DNA of 64,000 bases from Tistrella mobilis (GCF_039634785.1 NZ_JBBIAB010000004.1:62001-126000), one strand, 5' to 3'; positions 1-9,576 are shown, counted from the first letter of the stretch. The notes: generated by a model not told the origin, from the sequence alone. Translations and numbers: made by a program.

Positions 1-647
1 CGCGCCCCGCCCTTCACCACCACGGCAAGTCCCGCGCCACCCGCCCGCGCCAGGGCGACGTCGTGCAGGCTGTCGCCCACCACGGCCACAACCGAAGCCG
101 GCCGGCCGATCGTGGCGGCAAAGGCGGTCAGCATGCCCGGCCCGGGCTTGGCGCCATGGCCGCTGTCATAGCCGGCGACGAAATCCAGATGGGCGTGCAG
201 CCCGCACTGGGCGACCAGGGCCTCGGCCCCTGCGGCGCTGTCATTGGTGGCGATGCCGAGCCGCAGGCCGCCGGCGCGCAATGCGCCGAACAGTGCCGGC
301 AGATCGCAGACCGGCTGGGCCGCGCCGGCGCCGAAGCTTACGAACATGCGGTCGATCTCTCGCGACAGCCGCAGCGCATCGGGCTGGCCGGGCAGGAAGG
401 GCGACCAGGCCCGCGCCAGGCTGATGCTGTCGCCCATGGCAAACAGGGATCCGGGCAGCACCCGGTCGGTTTCGGGGTCGTGGCCGGCCGCTTCAAGCAG
501 GCGATGAGCCAGACGGAGATCGCCCCGCGCCAGACGCTCGGCGACCCGGCGATTGACAGGGCCCCAGCTGGCATCGAAATCGACCAGCGTGCCGTCCTTG
601 TCGAACAGGATCGCCTCGATCCTGGGCCGTTCCGCCCCGATGGTCAT
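1..647 (-). CDS. HAD-superfamily phosphatase (3' end outside window)
   Basis: A haloacid-dehalogenase phosphohydrolase, resembling phosphoglycolate-phosphatase-like enzymes. Seen directly: motif I near the N-terminus (LFDKDGTLVDF, with DxD as DKD), motif II (ATND), the motif III Lys (GAKPGPGM) and motif IV (VGDSLHDV). The segment between motifs I and II is long and helical, as in a C1 cap. The start is the ATG at 645-647, which gives the usual lead-in of about 15 residues before motif I. The gene runs off the left edge, so only about 215 codons are visible and the C-terminus is missing. The substrate cannot be named. The gene is transcribed away from the MFS gene at 866. Confidence 0.85.
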   Translation of the reverse strand, partial: MTIGAERPRIEAILFDKDGTLVDFDASWGPVNRRVAERLARGDLRLAHRLLEAAGHDPETDRVLPGSLFAMGDSISLARAWSPFLPGQPDALRLSREIDRMFVSFGAGAAQPVCDLPALFGALRAGGLRLGIATNDSAAGAEALVAQCGLHAHLDFVAGYDSGHGAKPGPGMLTAFAATIGRPASVVAVVGDSLHDVALARAGGAGLAVVVKGGA

Positions 648-865
648 GGCAGCTGCCCTCTCCCCCCTGGTTCCCGTCCTGGTTCCCGTCCTGACGCCGG
701 ACCATGCCCGAGCCGGGCGGCGGGATCAAGCCTGCGTCCTGCGCATGGCTGCGGGCCGCCCCCGTCACCGGGCTTGCGATCCCCGCCATGGCCGGCCCAC
801 AATCCCGGGGCATACCTGCCCGGGCGTGACCGTCCGGCACCAACCGCTCCCGGACCCACGCCCCC

Positions 866-2143
866 ATGGCCCGCAACCGGCTGAAGCCGCTTTTCCGTGC
901 GCTCGCCGCACCCGCCTATCGCCAGTATACGATCGGCAATGCCACCTCGCTGATCGGCATGTGGGTGCAGCGCCTCGCCATCGGCTGGATGGCCTGGAAG
1001 CTGACGGGGTCCGGCGCCTGGCTGGGCGTGCTCGCCATGTGCGAGCTGCTGCCGACGGTGATCCTGAGCCCCGCGGTCGGCGCACTGGCCGATCGGCTGG
1101 ACCGACGCCGGCTGATCATCGCAACCCAGGGCCTGATGCTGGTCCAGTCGCTGACCGCCTTCACCCTGGTGGCGACCGGGCTGATCACCATCGGCTGGCT
1201 GGTGGCGCTGGGTCTGGTGCTGGGCGTGGTCACGGCCTTCGGTCAGCCGGCACGTCTGGCGCTGGTGCCTGAGCTGGTGCCGCGCGACGATCTGCCCGCC
1301 GCGGTCGCGCTGAATGCCAGCCTCTTTAACCTGGCGCGCTTCCTGGGCCCGGCGATCGCCGCCCCGCTGCTGGCGCTGGAGGACGGCACGGCCGCTTTCG
1401 CCGCCTATCCGCTGACGCTGATCCTGTTCCTGGTGCAGCTGATCCGCCTGCGCGTGCCGGTGGCGGAAGATGCCGGCAGCGGCCGCGCGCGCACCGCCAC
1501 CCGCCCCGGGCTGATCGCCGATTTCCGCGACGGTCTGGCCTTCGCCCTGCGCCATGGCGGCATCGGCCCGCTGCTCGCCCTGCTCTGTTTCGCCAGCCTC
1601 GGCGCCCGCGCTTTGCCCGAGATCCTGCCGGCCCTGGCCGATGGCCATTTCGGTGCCGGCGCCGGCGGATATGCCGCCTTCACCGCCGCCATCGGCATCG
1701 GCGCGCTGGCGGCAGGGCTGTGGATGGCGATTGGCGCAGGCGAACGACGCCTGGTTCAGGTGGCGGTGGTGGCCACCGCCCTCGGCGCCGCCGGTACGGC
1801 GCTGTCGGCCCTTGCCCCCACCGAACCGGTGGCGATCGCCCTGCTGACCCTGGTCGGCTTTGCCATCACCTCGAACGGCATCTCGATCCAGACCCTGCTG
1901 CAGCTGCATGCGCCGCCCGACCGCCGGGGCCGGGTGATCGGGCTTTATCTCGTCGTCATGCGCGGCGTGCCGGCGCTGGGCGCGCTCGCCATCGGCAGCG
2001 CCGCCGATCTGGTCGGCATCACCCTGCCCCTGCTCGCGGCCGCCCTGATCGCGGCGGCAGGGGCCGCATACGCCTGGACCCGCCTGCCGCGGATCGAGGC
2101 CGGCCTTGCAGAAAGTGCCGCATCGGGCCGGAGCGAGGGCTGA
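866..2143 (+). CDS. MFS transporter, EntS-like MFS_3 type
   Basis: A 425-residue major facilitator superfamily permease with about 12 predicted membrane helices. The N-terminus (residues 1-30) contains the FRALAAPAYRQY and WVQRLAIGW signatures that I associate with the MFS_3/enterobactin-exporter (EntS-like) group, and the loop 2-3 motif ADRLDRRRLI is present at about residue 75. The family mostly exports siderophores or drugs; the substrate here is unknown. A gap of about 220 bases separates it from the divergent HAD gene. It converges with the stress protein gene 20 bases downstream. Confidence 0.85.
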   Translation: MARNRLKPLFRALAAPAYRQYTIGNATSLIGMWVQRLAIGWMAWKLTGSGAWLGVLAMCELLPTVILSPAVGALADRLDRRRLIIATQGLMLVQSLTAFTLVATGLITIGWLVALGLVLGVVTAFGQPARLALVPELVPRDDLPAAVALNASLFNLARFLGPAIAAPLLALEDGTAAFAAYPLTLILFLVQLIRLRVPVAEDAGSGRARTATRPGLIADFRDGLAFALRHGGIGPLLALLCFASLGARALPEILPALADGHFGAGAGGYAAFTAAIGIGALAAGLWMAIGAGERRLVQVAVVATALGAAGTALSALAPTEPVAIALLTLVGFAITSNGISIQTLLQLHAPPDRRGRVIGLYLVVMRGVPALGALAIGSAADLVGITLPLLAAALIAAAGAAYAWTRLPRIEAGLAESAASGRSEG

Positions 2144-2163
2144 GCCTCGCCCCGGTTCCGACA

Positions 2164-3018
2164 TCAATGCGCGAACAGCACCGGCAGCGGCGAGCGGTGC
2201 AGCAGGTCGTTGGTGACGCCGCCGAAGATCATCTGCCGGAAGCGGCTCTGGGTATAGGCACCCTTCACGATCAGGTCGGCGCCCATGGCATGGGCCTCGG
2301 CGATGATCACCTCGGCGACGCTGCGGTCGCCCTCGTCCAGCGTGCGCGCGCCGGCGGCGACGCCGTTGCGGGCCAGATGCCGCGCCAGTTCCTCGGCCGA
2401 GGGGCCGGGCACCATGCCGCCCTTCACCGCCAGCACCAGCACCTCGTCGGCGGTGGTCAGCCAGGGCATCGCCATGGCCACGCATTGCGCGGTCTCGGTG
2501 CTGCCGTTCCAGGCGACCAGCACCTTGCGGCCCAGCTCGGCGCGCGGGGCCTGCGGGGTGACCAGAACCGGCCGGCCGCCATCGAACAGCACCGCCTCGG
2601 CGGTCACCCGCCAGAGGTCGCGCGCCGGATCGTCGGGGCGGGCGACGATGGTCAGATCGAAGACCCGCGACTGATGGCCGACCACCTCGGCTTCCTGGCC
2701 CGAAAGCTCGCGCCAGGATGCGGTCGGGCAGCCGAGTGCGGCACCGCCGGCATCGATCTCGGCCTTCTGAATGCCCAGCCGGGTGACCGTCTCCTCATAG
2801 ACCTTGCGCACCCGCTCGGCCATGTTCTGCCAGCGATTGCCCATCTCGACCAGATAGTCCGACGGGATGACCAGGCCGTCACCGGCCAGGATCTGCGGGT
2901 CGTGGCGGATCAGCAGGGCTTCGATATGGCTCTTGAAATGCTGCGCGACGGAATGGGCGGTCTCGAGCGCCACGGCGTCGCCATCGTCGCCATGCATGGG
3001 GACCAGTATCGTCTTCAT
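2164..3018 (-). CDS. Universal stress protein, tandem UspA type
   Basis: A 284-residue cytoplasmic protein with two Usp-like halves. The N-terminal half begins MKTILVPMHG, a typical Usp strand 1. The C-terminal half has a second strand 1 (RKVLVAWNGS) and ends with the G-x-x-S-rich nucleotide-loop and PVLFAH terminus seen in two-domain UspA proteins of alphaproteobacteria. The open frame continues further upstream, but the ATG at 3018 is chosen because the Usp fold starts exactly there and the upstream codons look non-coding. Members of the family bind ATP or act in stress survival; no specific role can be inferred here. Confidence 0.85.
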   Translation of the reverse strand: MKTILVPMHGDDGDAVALETAHSVAQHFKSHIEALLIRHDPQILAGDGLVIPSDYLVEMGNRWQNMAERVRKVYEETVTRLGIQKAEIDAGGAALGCPTASWRELSGQEAEVVGHQSRVFDLTIVARPDDPARDLWRVTAEAVLFDGGRPVLVTPQAPRAELGRKVLVAWNGSTETAQCVAMAMPWLTTADEVLVLAVKGGMVPGPSAEELARHLARNGVAAGARTLDEGDRSVAEVIIAEAHAMGADLIVKGAYTQSRFRQMIFGGVTNDLLHRSPLPVLFAH

Positions 3019-3533
3019 CGGCCGGCTTCCCTCGTTCCAAGGTGTCAGACGCTCCGGGACCCCGGAACGTCCGGTGTCGCGCGCCGGAGCCCTGGCACCG
3101 CAGATGCACGATCCGCGCGGCGGGCCGCAGGCTCCGGAGCCGAAGTTTAGCGCCCGGACCGGCCCCGCGCCACGGCGGAAGCCGAAATTCGCCGCGGTGT
3201 CACGGATCGATACCGGGTCGTCAAAAAAGCGACACGCAATCGGATTATGGTGCGCCAGATCAGGGAGCGGGACGGACGTCTGACGCAACCGGGAGCAGCC
3301 ACCACCACAGGTGGTGCGGTCCCGACTTTGCGAATGATCGGTGACGTGCGATGCTATCGGGCGCAGCGTACGGCGTTTCGGGGAGCGGGAGAGCCGGCCT
3401 ACACCGGCAGTCCGTCGACGGGAGATCTGCACCGGTCGCGACGTCACCCTCCGCAGCCCCTGCCTGAGAAGCCCTCCGGGTCGGGCGATACGCCCCGGTG
3501 CCGGATCCAGACTGCGTTCGAGAGGAGCCGACG
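3019..3533. other. 515-base divergent intergenic region
   Basis: This long non-coding stretch lies between the stress protein (minus strand) and the polyamine-type transporter operon (plus strand), so it should hold both promoters. A short hairpin (CACCAC-CACAG-GTGGTG) lies at about 3300-3316. A Shine-Dalgarno sequence (GAGAGGAG) ends about six bases before the ATG at 3534. I see no convincing small gene and no clear sigma-70 promoter. Confidence 0.5.
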
Positions 3534-4709
3534 ATGACCGACAAGGTCGATGCCAACTCCGTGGCGGCCGGGACCGCCGCCGCGGCCCGTGCCTTCACCC
3601 GCCGCGGCCTGCTCAAGGCCTCGGCTCTCGGCGGCGCCGCCCTCGCCCTCACGGGCCCGGCGATCCTGAACCCGGCCCGCGCGGCGGGTGGCGAGGTCCG
3701 GATCTTCGCCTGGGCCGGCTATGTCACCGACGAGATGCTGGACGCCTTCAAGTCGGCCACCGGCATCACCCCGGTGCGCACCGAATACGGCACCAATGAC
3801 GAGCTGCTGAACCAGCTCCGCGCCAGCCAGGGCGGCGGTTTCGACATCATCTGGCCGACCGTCGACCGCGTGCCCAACTATGTCGAGTTCGAGCTGGTGC
3901 AGCCGATCGACGAGGGCAAGGTCGCCTTCGACCGCCTGCTGCCCGCCACCATTTCGGGCTCGGCCGGCATGGGCGGCGTGATCGGCGGCAAGCGCTATAT
4001 CGTGCCGGTCGACTGGGGCACCGAGGCGCTGACCTTCCACAAGCAGCAGGCGCCGCTGGAATACGGCAAGGCCAGCTTCGGCGATCTGTGGAAGCCGGAC
4101 TTCGCCGGCAAGGTCACCGTCCGCGCCCATTCGGCCCTGGCCGGCCTGGGTCTCTGGCTCGAATCCGAAGGCAAGCTGCCCGCGCCCTATCGCGACAGCT
4201 TCAAGGACGAGGCCACGATGACGAAGAACTACGACGTCATCATCGCCGAGGCCATCAAGCACAAGAAGAATGTCGGCCAGTTCTGGAGCAACGAAAACGA
4301 GGCCCAGGGCGCCTTCCGCGCCAATGGCTGCGTGATCGGCCAGACCTGGGATTCGTCGTCGCTGGCCCTGTCCAAGGAAGGCCTGCCCTTCGGCTATGTG
4401 GCGCCCAAGGAAGGCGCGCTGGCCTGGATGGAAGGCGTGTGCCTCACCTCGAAGGCGCCGAACCTCGACAACGCCTATGCCTTCATCAATTGGCTGCTGA
4501 CCCCGGAAGCGGGCGCGATGCTGGCCAACCACATGGGCTACAACTCCACCGTCAAGGGCGCCGACGCGCTGCTGACGCCCGAGAACAAGGCCTTCTTCGC
4601 CGCCGCCTATCCGGGCGACGCGCTGGACAAGCTGTGGTGGTGGCCGGTGCAGGAAAGCTGGTTCGTCGCCAAGCGCAACGGCTATCAGGACCAGTTCCTG
4701 TCCGCCTGA
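3534..4709 (+). CDS. ABC transporter periplasmic binding protein, polyamine (PotD/PotF) type
   Basis: A 391-residue solute-binding protein of the spermidine/putrescine class. The N-terminus carries a Tat-type signal (TRRGLLKASALGG, residues about 20-32) with cleavage near NPARAA. The mature protein starts EVRIFAWAGYVTDEMLDAF, the usual PotD/PotF opening, and has the W-rich C-terminal half (KLWWWPVQESW). The start at 3534 follows a good GAGAGGAG ribosome site; an upstream in-frame GTG/ATG region lacks one. It is the first gene of a four-gene importer. The palindrome just after its stop may allow more of this protein than of the membrane parts. The true ligand may be a polyamine or another cationic compound. 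Confidence 0.9.
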   Translation: MTDKVDANSVAAGTAAAARAFTRRGLLKASALGGAALALTGPAILNPARAAGGEVRIFAWAGYVTDEMLDAFKSATGITPVRTEYGTNDELLNQLRASQGGGFDIIWPTVDRVPNYVEFELVQPIDEGKVAFDRLLPATISGSAGMGGVIGGKRYIVPVDWGTEALTFHKQQAPLEYGKASFGDLWKPDFAGKVTVRAHSALAGLGLWLESEGKLPAPYRDSFKDEATMTKNYDVIIAEAIKHKKNVGQFWSNENEAQGAFRANGCVIGQTWDSSSLALSKEGLPFGYVAPKEGALAWMEGVCLTSKAPNLDNAYAFINWLLTPEAGAMLANHMGYNSTVKGADALLTPENKAFFAAAYPGDALDKLWWWPVQESWFVAKRNGYQDQFLSA

Positions 4710-4723
4710 GCCGGAACGGCCTG

Positions 4724-4755
4724 AAGCGGCGCCCCCGGGCCCGGGGGCGCCGCTT
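4724..4755 (+). terminator. Perfect 32-bp palindrome, likely intra-operon attenuator or mRNA-stabilising hairpin
   Basis: Bases 4724-4739 are the exact reverse complement of 4740-4755 (arms AAGCGGCGCCCCCGGG). A very stable GC hairpin therefore forms 14 bases after the binding-protein stop. Only a weak T-tract follows (TTTC), so complete termination is not certain. Its position between the binding-protein gene and the ATPase gene fits partial termination or protection of the upstream message. Confidence 0.65.
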
Positions 4756-4790
4756 TCGGAGTCCACCCACCGGAGACGAAACGGCATCCC

Positions 4791-5888
4791 ATGAGCCACG
4801 GCGTCACCCTTGAACACGTCACCATGCGCTTCGGCGCCGGCCCCGCGGCCGTCGACGACGTCGACCTGACCATTGCCCCCGGCCATTTCTTCTCGATCCT
4901 GGGCCCCTCGGGCTGTGGCAAGACCACGCTGCTGCGCATGATCGGCGGGTTCCTGGAGCCGACCTCCGGCCGGGTGCTGATCGGTGGCCGCGACATGGCC
5001 GGCCAGCGGCCCGAACAGCGGCCGACCGCCATGATCTTCCAGAACCTGGCGCTGTTCCCGCTGATGACCGTGGCCGAGAATATCGGCTTCGGCCTGGAAG
5101 TCCGCGGCATCGCCGCGGCCGAGCGTCGCAAGCGGGTCGAGAAGCTGCTCGACGTCATCGCCCTGCCCGGCATCGCCGACAAGAAGGTCACCGACCTCTC
5201 GGGCGGTCAGCGTCAGCGCGTCGCCATCGCCCGCGCGCTGGCAGTGGAGCCGCAGGTGCTGCTGCTCGACGAGCCGCTTTCGGCGCTGGATCTGAAGCTG
5301 CGCCAGCACATGCGGGCGGAACTTCGCGCCCTGCAGCAGCGCACCGGCGTCACCTTCATCTACATCACCCATGATCAGGGCGAGGCGCTGGCCATGTCCG
5401 ACGAGGTGGCGGTGATGAGCGCCGGCCGCGTCCAGCAGGTCGCGGCCCCGGCCGAACTCTACGACCGGCCGCGCACCGCCTTCGTCGCGGGCTTCGTGGG
5501 CGAGGCCAACCGCATCGCCGGCCGGGTGACCGGCATGGACGGCAACGAGGCGGTGGTCGACACCGCCTTCGGCCCGATGGCCGGCATCGCGCCCGCGCCG
5601 CTGAAGGCCGGCCAGCCGGCCGCCCTGTTCGTGCGCCCCGAACGCATGCGCCTGACCGCCGCCGAGGGGCTCTCCGCCATCGGCGCCCTGCCGGCGGTGG
5701 TGACCGATCAGCGCTTCGAAGGCGCCTTTCTGCATCTGGTCGCCCGGCCCGAAGGCCATGGCCCGGGGCTGCCGGCCGAATTTCTGGCCCAGCTGGTCAA
5801 TGACGGCAATCTGCCGCCGCTGGCGCCGGGTGTGCGCATCGGCCTCGCCTTCGGGCCGCAGGATGCGGTGGTGCTGGCCGATGGGTGA
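4791..5888 (+). CDS. ABC transporter ATP-binding protein, PotA type
   Basis: A 365-residue cytoplasmic ATPase that powers the importer. Visible motifs in order are Walker A GPSGCGKT (residues 38-45), Q-loop FQN (about 83-85), signature LSGGQRQR (136-143), Walker B LLLDEP (157-162) and the switch His in YITHDQ. The C-terminal 120 residues (from about VAGFVGEANRI) form a TOBE-like domain as in PotA/FbpC. The stop overlaps the start of the next gene by eight bases, so the two are translationally coupled. Confidence 0.92.
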   Translation: MSHGVTLEHVTMRFGAGPAAVDDVDLTIAPGHFFSILGPSGCGKTTLLRMIGGFLEPTSGRVLIGGRDMAGQRPEQRPTAMIFQNLALFPLMTVAENIGFGLEVRGIAAAERRKRVEKLLDVIALPGIADKKVTDLSGGQRQRVAIARALAVEPQVLLLDEPLSALDLKLRQHMRAELRALQQRTGVTFIYITHDQGEALAMSDEVAVMSAGRVQQVAAPAELYDRPRTAFVAGFVGEANRIAGRVTGMDGNEAVVDTAFGPMAGIAPAPLKAGQPAALFVRPERMRLTAAEGLSAIGALPAVVTDQRFEGAFLHLVARPEGHGPGLPAEFLAQLVNDGNLPPLAPGVRIGLAFGPQDAVVLADG

Positions 5889-6765
5889 CATGATCCGCCG
5901 GCGCGGCCCGGCCCTCGCCTTCGCCATTCTGGGGATCAGCGCGGTCTGGGTGCTGATCCTGGTGGTGCTGCCGCAGCTCTGGATGCTGGACTATTCGCTG
6001 CGCCCCAACCTGCCGCCCTCGAAGGTCGGCGGGCCGGAGGACATCCGCAGCTTTGCCAACTATGCCGCGCTGTTCTCGAACCAGATCCATTTCGCCATCT
6101 TCATCAAGACGATCTGGGCGAGCGCGCTGGTCACCCTGCTGACCCTGGTCGCCTGCTACCCCATCGCCTATTACCTGGCCCAGGTCGCCACCCGCAGGCG
6201 GGCGGCGACCGTGATGCTGATCCTGATCATTCCGTTCTGGATCAACGAGGTGCTGCGTACTTTCGCCTGGTACATCATCCTGGCGCTGAACGGGCCGCTG
6301 AACGGCCTTCTGCTCGGCCTCGGCGTCATCGATCAGCCGGTGCGCTGGATCGACGGCAACGGCGCGGTGCTGGTCGGCATGGTCTATGCTTATGTGCTGT
6401 TCATGGTCTTCCCGATCTACAACGCGATCGAAAGCCTGGACCGGGCACAGATCGAAGCCGCCCGCGATCTGGGGGCCGGCTGGCCGCGCATCCACCGCCG
6501 GGTGGTGATCCCCCATGCCAAGCCGGGCATCGCCACCGGCTGCATCATGACCTTCATGCTCGCCGCCGGCTCCTATGCCGTGCCGGCCCTGCTCGGCTCG
6601 CCCGGCAGCCGCTGGTTCACCCAGATCATCTATGACTGGTTCTTCGAGGGTGGCAACTGGCATATGGGCGCTGCCTATGCCTTCGTGCTGCTGCTGATCT
6701 GCATGGGCTTCATCATGATCATGATGCGGGTGTTCAAGGTCGGCGTGGGAGACATCGCAAGATGA
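5881..6765 (+). CDS. ABC transporter permease, PotB type
   Basis: A 294-residue inner-membrane permease with six predicted helices. The EAA loop that docks on the ATPase is visible (EAARDLGAGWPRIHRRVVIP, about residues 198-217). The start ATG at 5881 lies within the end of the ATPase gene; an alternative ATG at 5890 would give nearly the same protein. The large periplasmic loop after helix 1, which contains DYSLRPN, is typical of PotB-like first permeases. The stop overlaps the next start by four bases (ATGA). Confidence 0.9.
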   Translation: MGDMIRRRGPALAFAILGISAVWVLILVVLPQLWMLDYSLRPNLPPSKVGGPEDIRSFANYAALFSNQIHFAIFIKTIWASALVTLLTLVACYPIAYYLAQVATRRRAATVMLILIIPFWINEVLRTFAWYIILALNGPLNGLLLGLGVIDQPVRWIDGNGAVLVGMVYAYVLFMVFPIYNAIESLDRAQIEAARDLGAGWPRIHRRVVIPHAKPGIATGCIMTFMLAAGSYAVPALLGSPGSRWFTQIIYDWFFEGGNWHMGAAYAFVLLLICMGFIMIMMRVFKVGVGDIAR

Positions 6766-7586
6766 GCACCGGAACCGCCACCGGCGAAGACCGTCTGGGC
6801 CGCATGATGATGCGGCTCTATCTGGGCCTGTTTCTGTTCTACCTCTTCCTGCCGCTGATCGTGATGGGGGCGGCCACCTTCAACGACAGCCGCCTGCCCA
6901 CCATCACCCCCTGGGCCGGCACCACGCTCAAATGGTTCGACGCCCTGTGGTCCGACAGGCAGATGTGGGAAGGGCTGACCACCAGCCTGCTGGCCGCGGC
7001 CGGCGTGGTCGCGGTCACGGTGCCGGTCGGCACCGCCGCAGCCCTGCTGCTCGACGGGCTGCGCGGGCGGGCGCGCAGCTTCGGCTTCGCGCTGATGGTC
7101 TCCCCCCTGCTGACGCCGGGCGTGATCATCGGCATCTCGACCCTGGTCTTCTGGCGTCAGGTCGAGGTCGGCGGCGGGCTGTTCCTGATCATCGTCGCCC
7201 AGTCCACCTATATCGCGGCCTATGTGATGCTGATGGTCCAGGCGCGGCTGCAGCGCTTCGACCGCGGGCTGGAGGAAGCCGCGCGCGATCTGGGGGCCAG
7301 CCCCTGGACCTCGTTCCGCCGCATCACCCTGCCCTTTCTGGCGCCGACCATGCTGGCCGCCGCCTTCATCGCCTTCCTGCAGAGCTTCGAGAACTACAAC
7401 ACCACCCTGTTCGTGCGCGGCTTCGATACGCCGCTCACCGTCTATATCGCCAGCAAGGTGCGCACCGGTGTCACCCCCGCGGTCAATGCGCTGGGGCTGA
7501 TCCTGATCGCGCTCACCATTCTGGGCGCGGTGATCTGGGAACTGAACCGCCGGCGGGCCGCGAAGCGCATCGCCCCCGCCGGCTGA
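6762..7586 (+). CDS. ABC transporter permease, PotC type
   Basis: A 274-residue second permease of the importer, with six predicted helices and an EAA loop (EEAARDLGASPWTSFRRI, about residue 170). The loop FNDSRLPTI after helix 1 matches PotC/YdcV-type permeases. It is coupled to the preceding permease by an ATGA overlap and ends the operon. It converges with the hydrolase gene 26 bases downstream, with no strong terminator between them. Confidence 0.9.
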   Translation: MSTGTATGEDRLGRMMMRLYLGLFLFYLFLPLIVMGAATFNDSRLPTITPWAGTTLKWFDALWSDRQMWEGLTTSLLAAAGVVAVTVPVGTAAALLLDGLRGRARSFGFALMVSPLLTPGVIIGISTLVFWRQVEVGGGLFLIIVAQSTYIAAYVMLMVQARLQRFDRGLEEAARDLGASPWTSFRRITLPFLAPTMLAAAFIAFLQSFENYNTTLFVRGFDTPLTVYIASKVRTGVTPAVNALGLILIALTILGAVIWELNRRRAAKRIAPAG

Positions 7587-7612
7587 TCGCCCGTCCCGAC
7601 CCCGACCCGCCC

Positions 7613-8653
7613 CTACCCCAGCCGCCACCAGCCCGGGCGGCGGCTGCGGTTCGGGATGTCCTCGTCCAGCGCGCCGGTCATCACATGCAGCATGTCGGCA
7701 CGTACCACGGCATTGTTGCGGAAATACTGGTGGCCGGTCGGGTCGTCCTCCCAGGCGCGATCCCCGGTCAGATTGCGCAGAATGGCCGGCGAGACGTTGA
7801 TCGCGGCAATCTTGGCCGGCAGGGTGTCGGGCCTGAGCGGACCCGACTGGCCCAGCCGGTCGGGATTGCCCATCGCCACATCGCTCGCCTTCAGCGCCAG
7901 ATCCTGCTGATTGTAATAGACCGTCACCCGGCGGCAGCCGCGCAGCAGCGGCGCCAGTTTTTTCGGCGCAGTCAGGGTGTCGTCGTCCTCGTCCGCGGCC
8001 GTCAGGATCACCTCGTCGAACAGCGGCGGAATGTTGTCGCCGACGAAGGTGCGCATATGGCCGATGCCCCCACGCAGCACCCAGTTGCCCATGCTGTGGG
8101 CCAGAAGGTGGATCCGCGCGGTGCACACCGCCCCGGGATCCCCCGCTCCGCCCGGGCCGGCGCGCAGGAAATCGGCGGCCTTGAGCAGCAGCCGGCCGAG
8201 CGCCGGGCCCGACATCTGCGCCCGGCCGCGCTCGTCCCGATAGGTGCGGCCGCTGACCCCGCGGCCGAGCGACGGCCAGGCGAACAGAACCATCACCATG
8301 TCCCGCCCGCCATCGGCCAGCCATTGCTGGATCTGCACGGCCCGCCCCAGCGACTCGCGGAAGCTGTGATTGTAACCATGCACAAACAACAGCACATCGC
8401 GATTGCCGGAAACGGCCTGGCGAATGGCGGCGAAGGCATCGGTGCTGCCCAGGCGATTGCGGGCCAGATTCTCGGGCCGGATCGTCACCTCGGCACTGGC
8501 GGCGACCGCGTCCAGCGGCGCGCGATAAAGCGCGGATCCGTCGAAGCTTGCGGTGCCGAAGCGCAGCTCGTCCGGGTCGTCGTTGAAGCTCTCCGAAAAC
8601 ACCGTCTTCGGTGCCGGTTTGCGGTTGGTCGCGAAATGGATCATGGTCGCCAT
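7613..8653 (-). CDS. DUF900-type alpha/beta hydrolase
   Basis: A 346-residue serine hydrolase-like protein. Features seen are the oxyanion-side motif VLLFVHGYNHSF (about residue 95), the nucleophile elbow LLAHSMGNW (AHSMG, about residue 185) and a late Asp/His region typical of the DUF900 (PF05990) family. No signal peptide is evident. The start ATG at 8653 follows a purine-rich GAGGGGCGAGG; an internal ATG at 8644 is an alternative. Family members resemble lipases or esterases of unknown substrate. It stands alone, convergent with the importer operon, and gives no further clue to function. Confidence 0.8.
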   Translation of the reverse strand: MATMIHFATNRKPAPKTVFSESFNDDPDELRFGTASFDGSALYRAPLDAVAASAEVTIRPENLARNRLGSTDAFAAIRQAVSGNRDVLLFVHGYNHSFRESLGRAVQIQQWLADGGRDMVMVLFAWPSLGRGVSGRTYRDERGRAQMSGPALGRLLLKAADFLRAGPGGAGDPGAVCTARIHLLAHSMGNWVLRGGIGHMRTFVGDNIPPLFDEVILTAADEDDDTLTAPKKLAPLLRGCRRVTVYYNQQDLALKASDVAMGNPDRLGQSGPLRPDTLPAKIAAINVSPAILRNLTGDRAWEDDPTGHQYFRNNAVVRADMLHVMTGALDEDIPNRSRRPGWWRLG

Positions 8654-8775
8654 CAGCCTCGCCCCTCTCCCTGTCGGCCGTGATGGAAGAGAGGTTCAGA
8701 TCGGCGCACATAAAAATCAAGACGTGTGGTGTTGCCGCATGCCGAACGTCAGGGTGGTGCGGCGCGCCTTGGGGG

Positions 8776-9576
8776 CTATGGCGCCACCAGCCGCTGCGGC
8801 AGCAGGGTGACCAGGCCGAAGATCATGGCCGCCGCCACCACCACGGCGGGCCCCGACGGCAGATCCCAGAGCAGCGAGGCGCCCAGCCCCAGCGTCACCG
8901 CCACGGCGCCGGTCAGGGCCGCAATCACTGCCATCGCCTCAGGGGTTGGCGCCAGCCGCCGCGCGGCGGCGGCCGGGATGACCAGCAGCGACGTCACCAG
9001 CAGCACGCCGACGATCTTCATGGCGAGTGCGATCACCAGCGCGATCAGCGCCATGAAGGCCAGTTGCACGCCCAGCACCGGCACGCCCTCCACCCGGGCC
9101 AGATCCTCGTCGACGGTGATGGTCAGCAGCCGGCGCCAGAGCAGCGCCAGCACCGCCAGCACGGCGGCGCCGCCCAGCCAGATCGACCAGAGATCGCCGC
9201 CATGGATCGCCAGGATATCGCCGAACAGATAGGCCATCAGGTCGACCCGCGGATTGCCGGCCAGCGCCATGGCGACCAGCCCCAGCGACAGCGCCGAATG
9301 GGCCAGGATGCCCAGCAGCGTGTCTTCGGCCAGGGCCTGGCGACGCTTCATCATCACCAGCAGCACCGCGACCGACAGGCAGGCGATCACGATGCCCGGC
9401 CCGAAGCCGAGCCCGGTGACGGTGCCGAGCGTGATGCCGAGCAGCGCCGAATGGGCCAGCGTGTCGCCGAAATAGGCCATGCGCCGCCAGACCACGAAAC
9501 AGCCGAGCGGCCCCATCACCAGGGCGAGACCGATGCCGCCGGCAAGCGCCCGGAGCAGGAATGCGTCGAAGATCAT
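8776..9576 (-). CDS. znuB: Zinc ABC transporter permease ZnuB
   Basis: A 266-residue membrane permease with eight or nine predicted helices. Sequence blocks typical of the metal-type ABC-3 permeases are seen, including RRMAYFGDTLAHSALLG near residue 35 and LLVTSLLVIPAAAARR near residue 200. It moves Zn2+ across the inner membrane together with ZnuC and ZnuA. It is the last gene of the zur-znuC-znuB unit and starts 18 bases after the znuC stop. Confidence 0.92.
   Translation of the reverse strand: MIFDAFLLRALAGGIGLALVMGPLGCFVVWRRMAYFGDTLAHSALLGITLGTVTGLGFGPGIVIACLSVAVLLVMMKRRQALAEDTLLGILAHSALSLGLVAMALAGNPRVDLMAYLFGDILAIHGGDLWSIWLGGAAVLAVLALLWRRLLTITVDEDLARVEGVPVLGVQLAFMALIALVIALAMKIVGVLLVTSLLVIPAAAARRLAPTPEAMAVIAALTGAVAVTLGLGASLLWDLPSGPAVVVAAAMIFGLVTLLPQRLVAP

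Noticed and set aside
3444-5927. A long open frame antisense to the polyamine transporter genes
   Set aside because: It is a codon-position shadow of the binding protein and ATPase genes.
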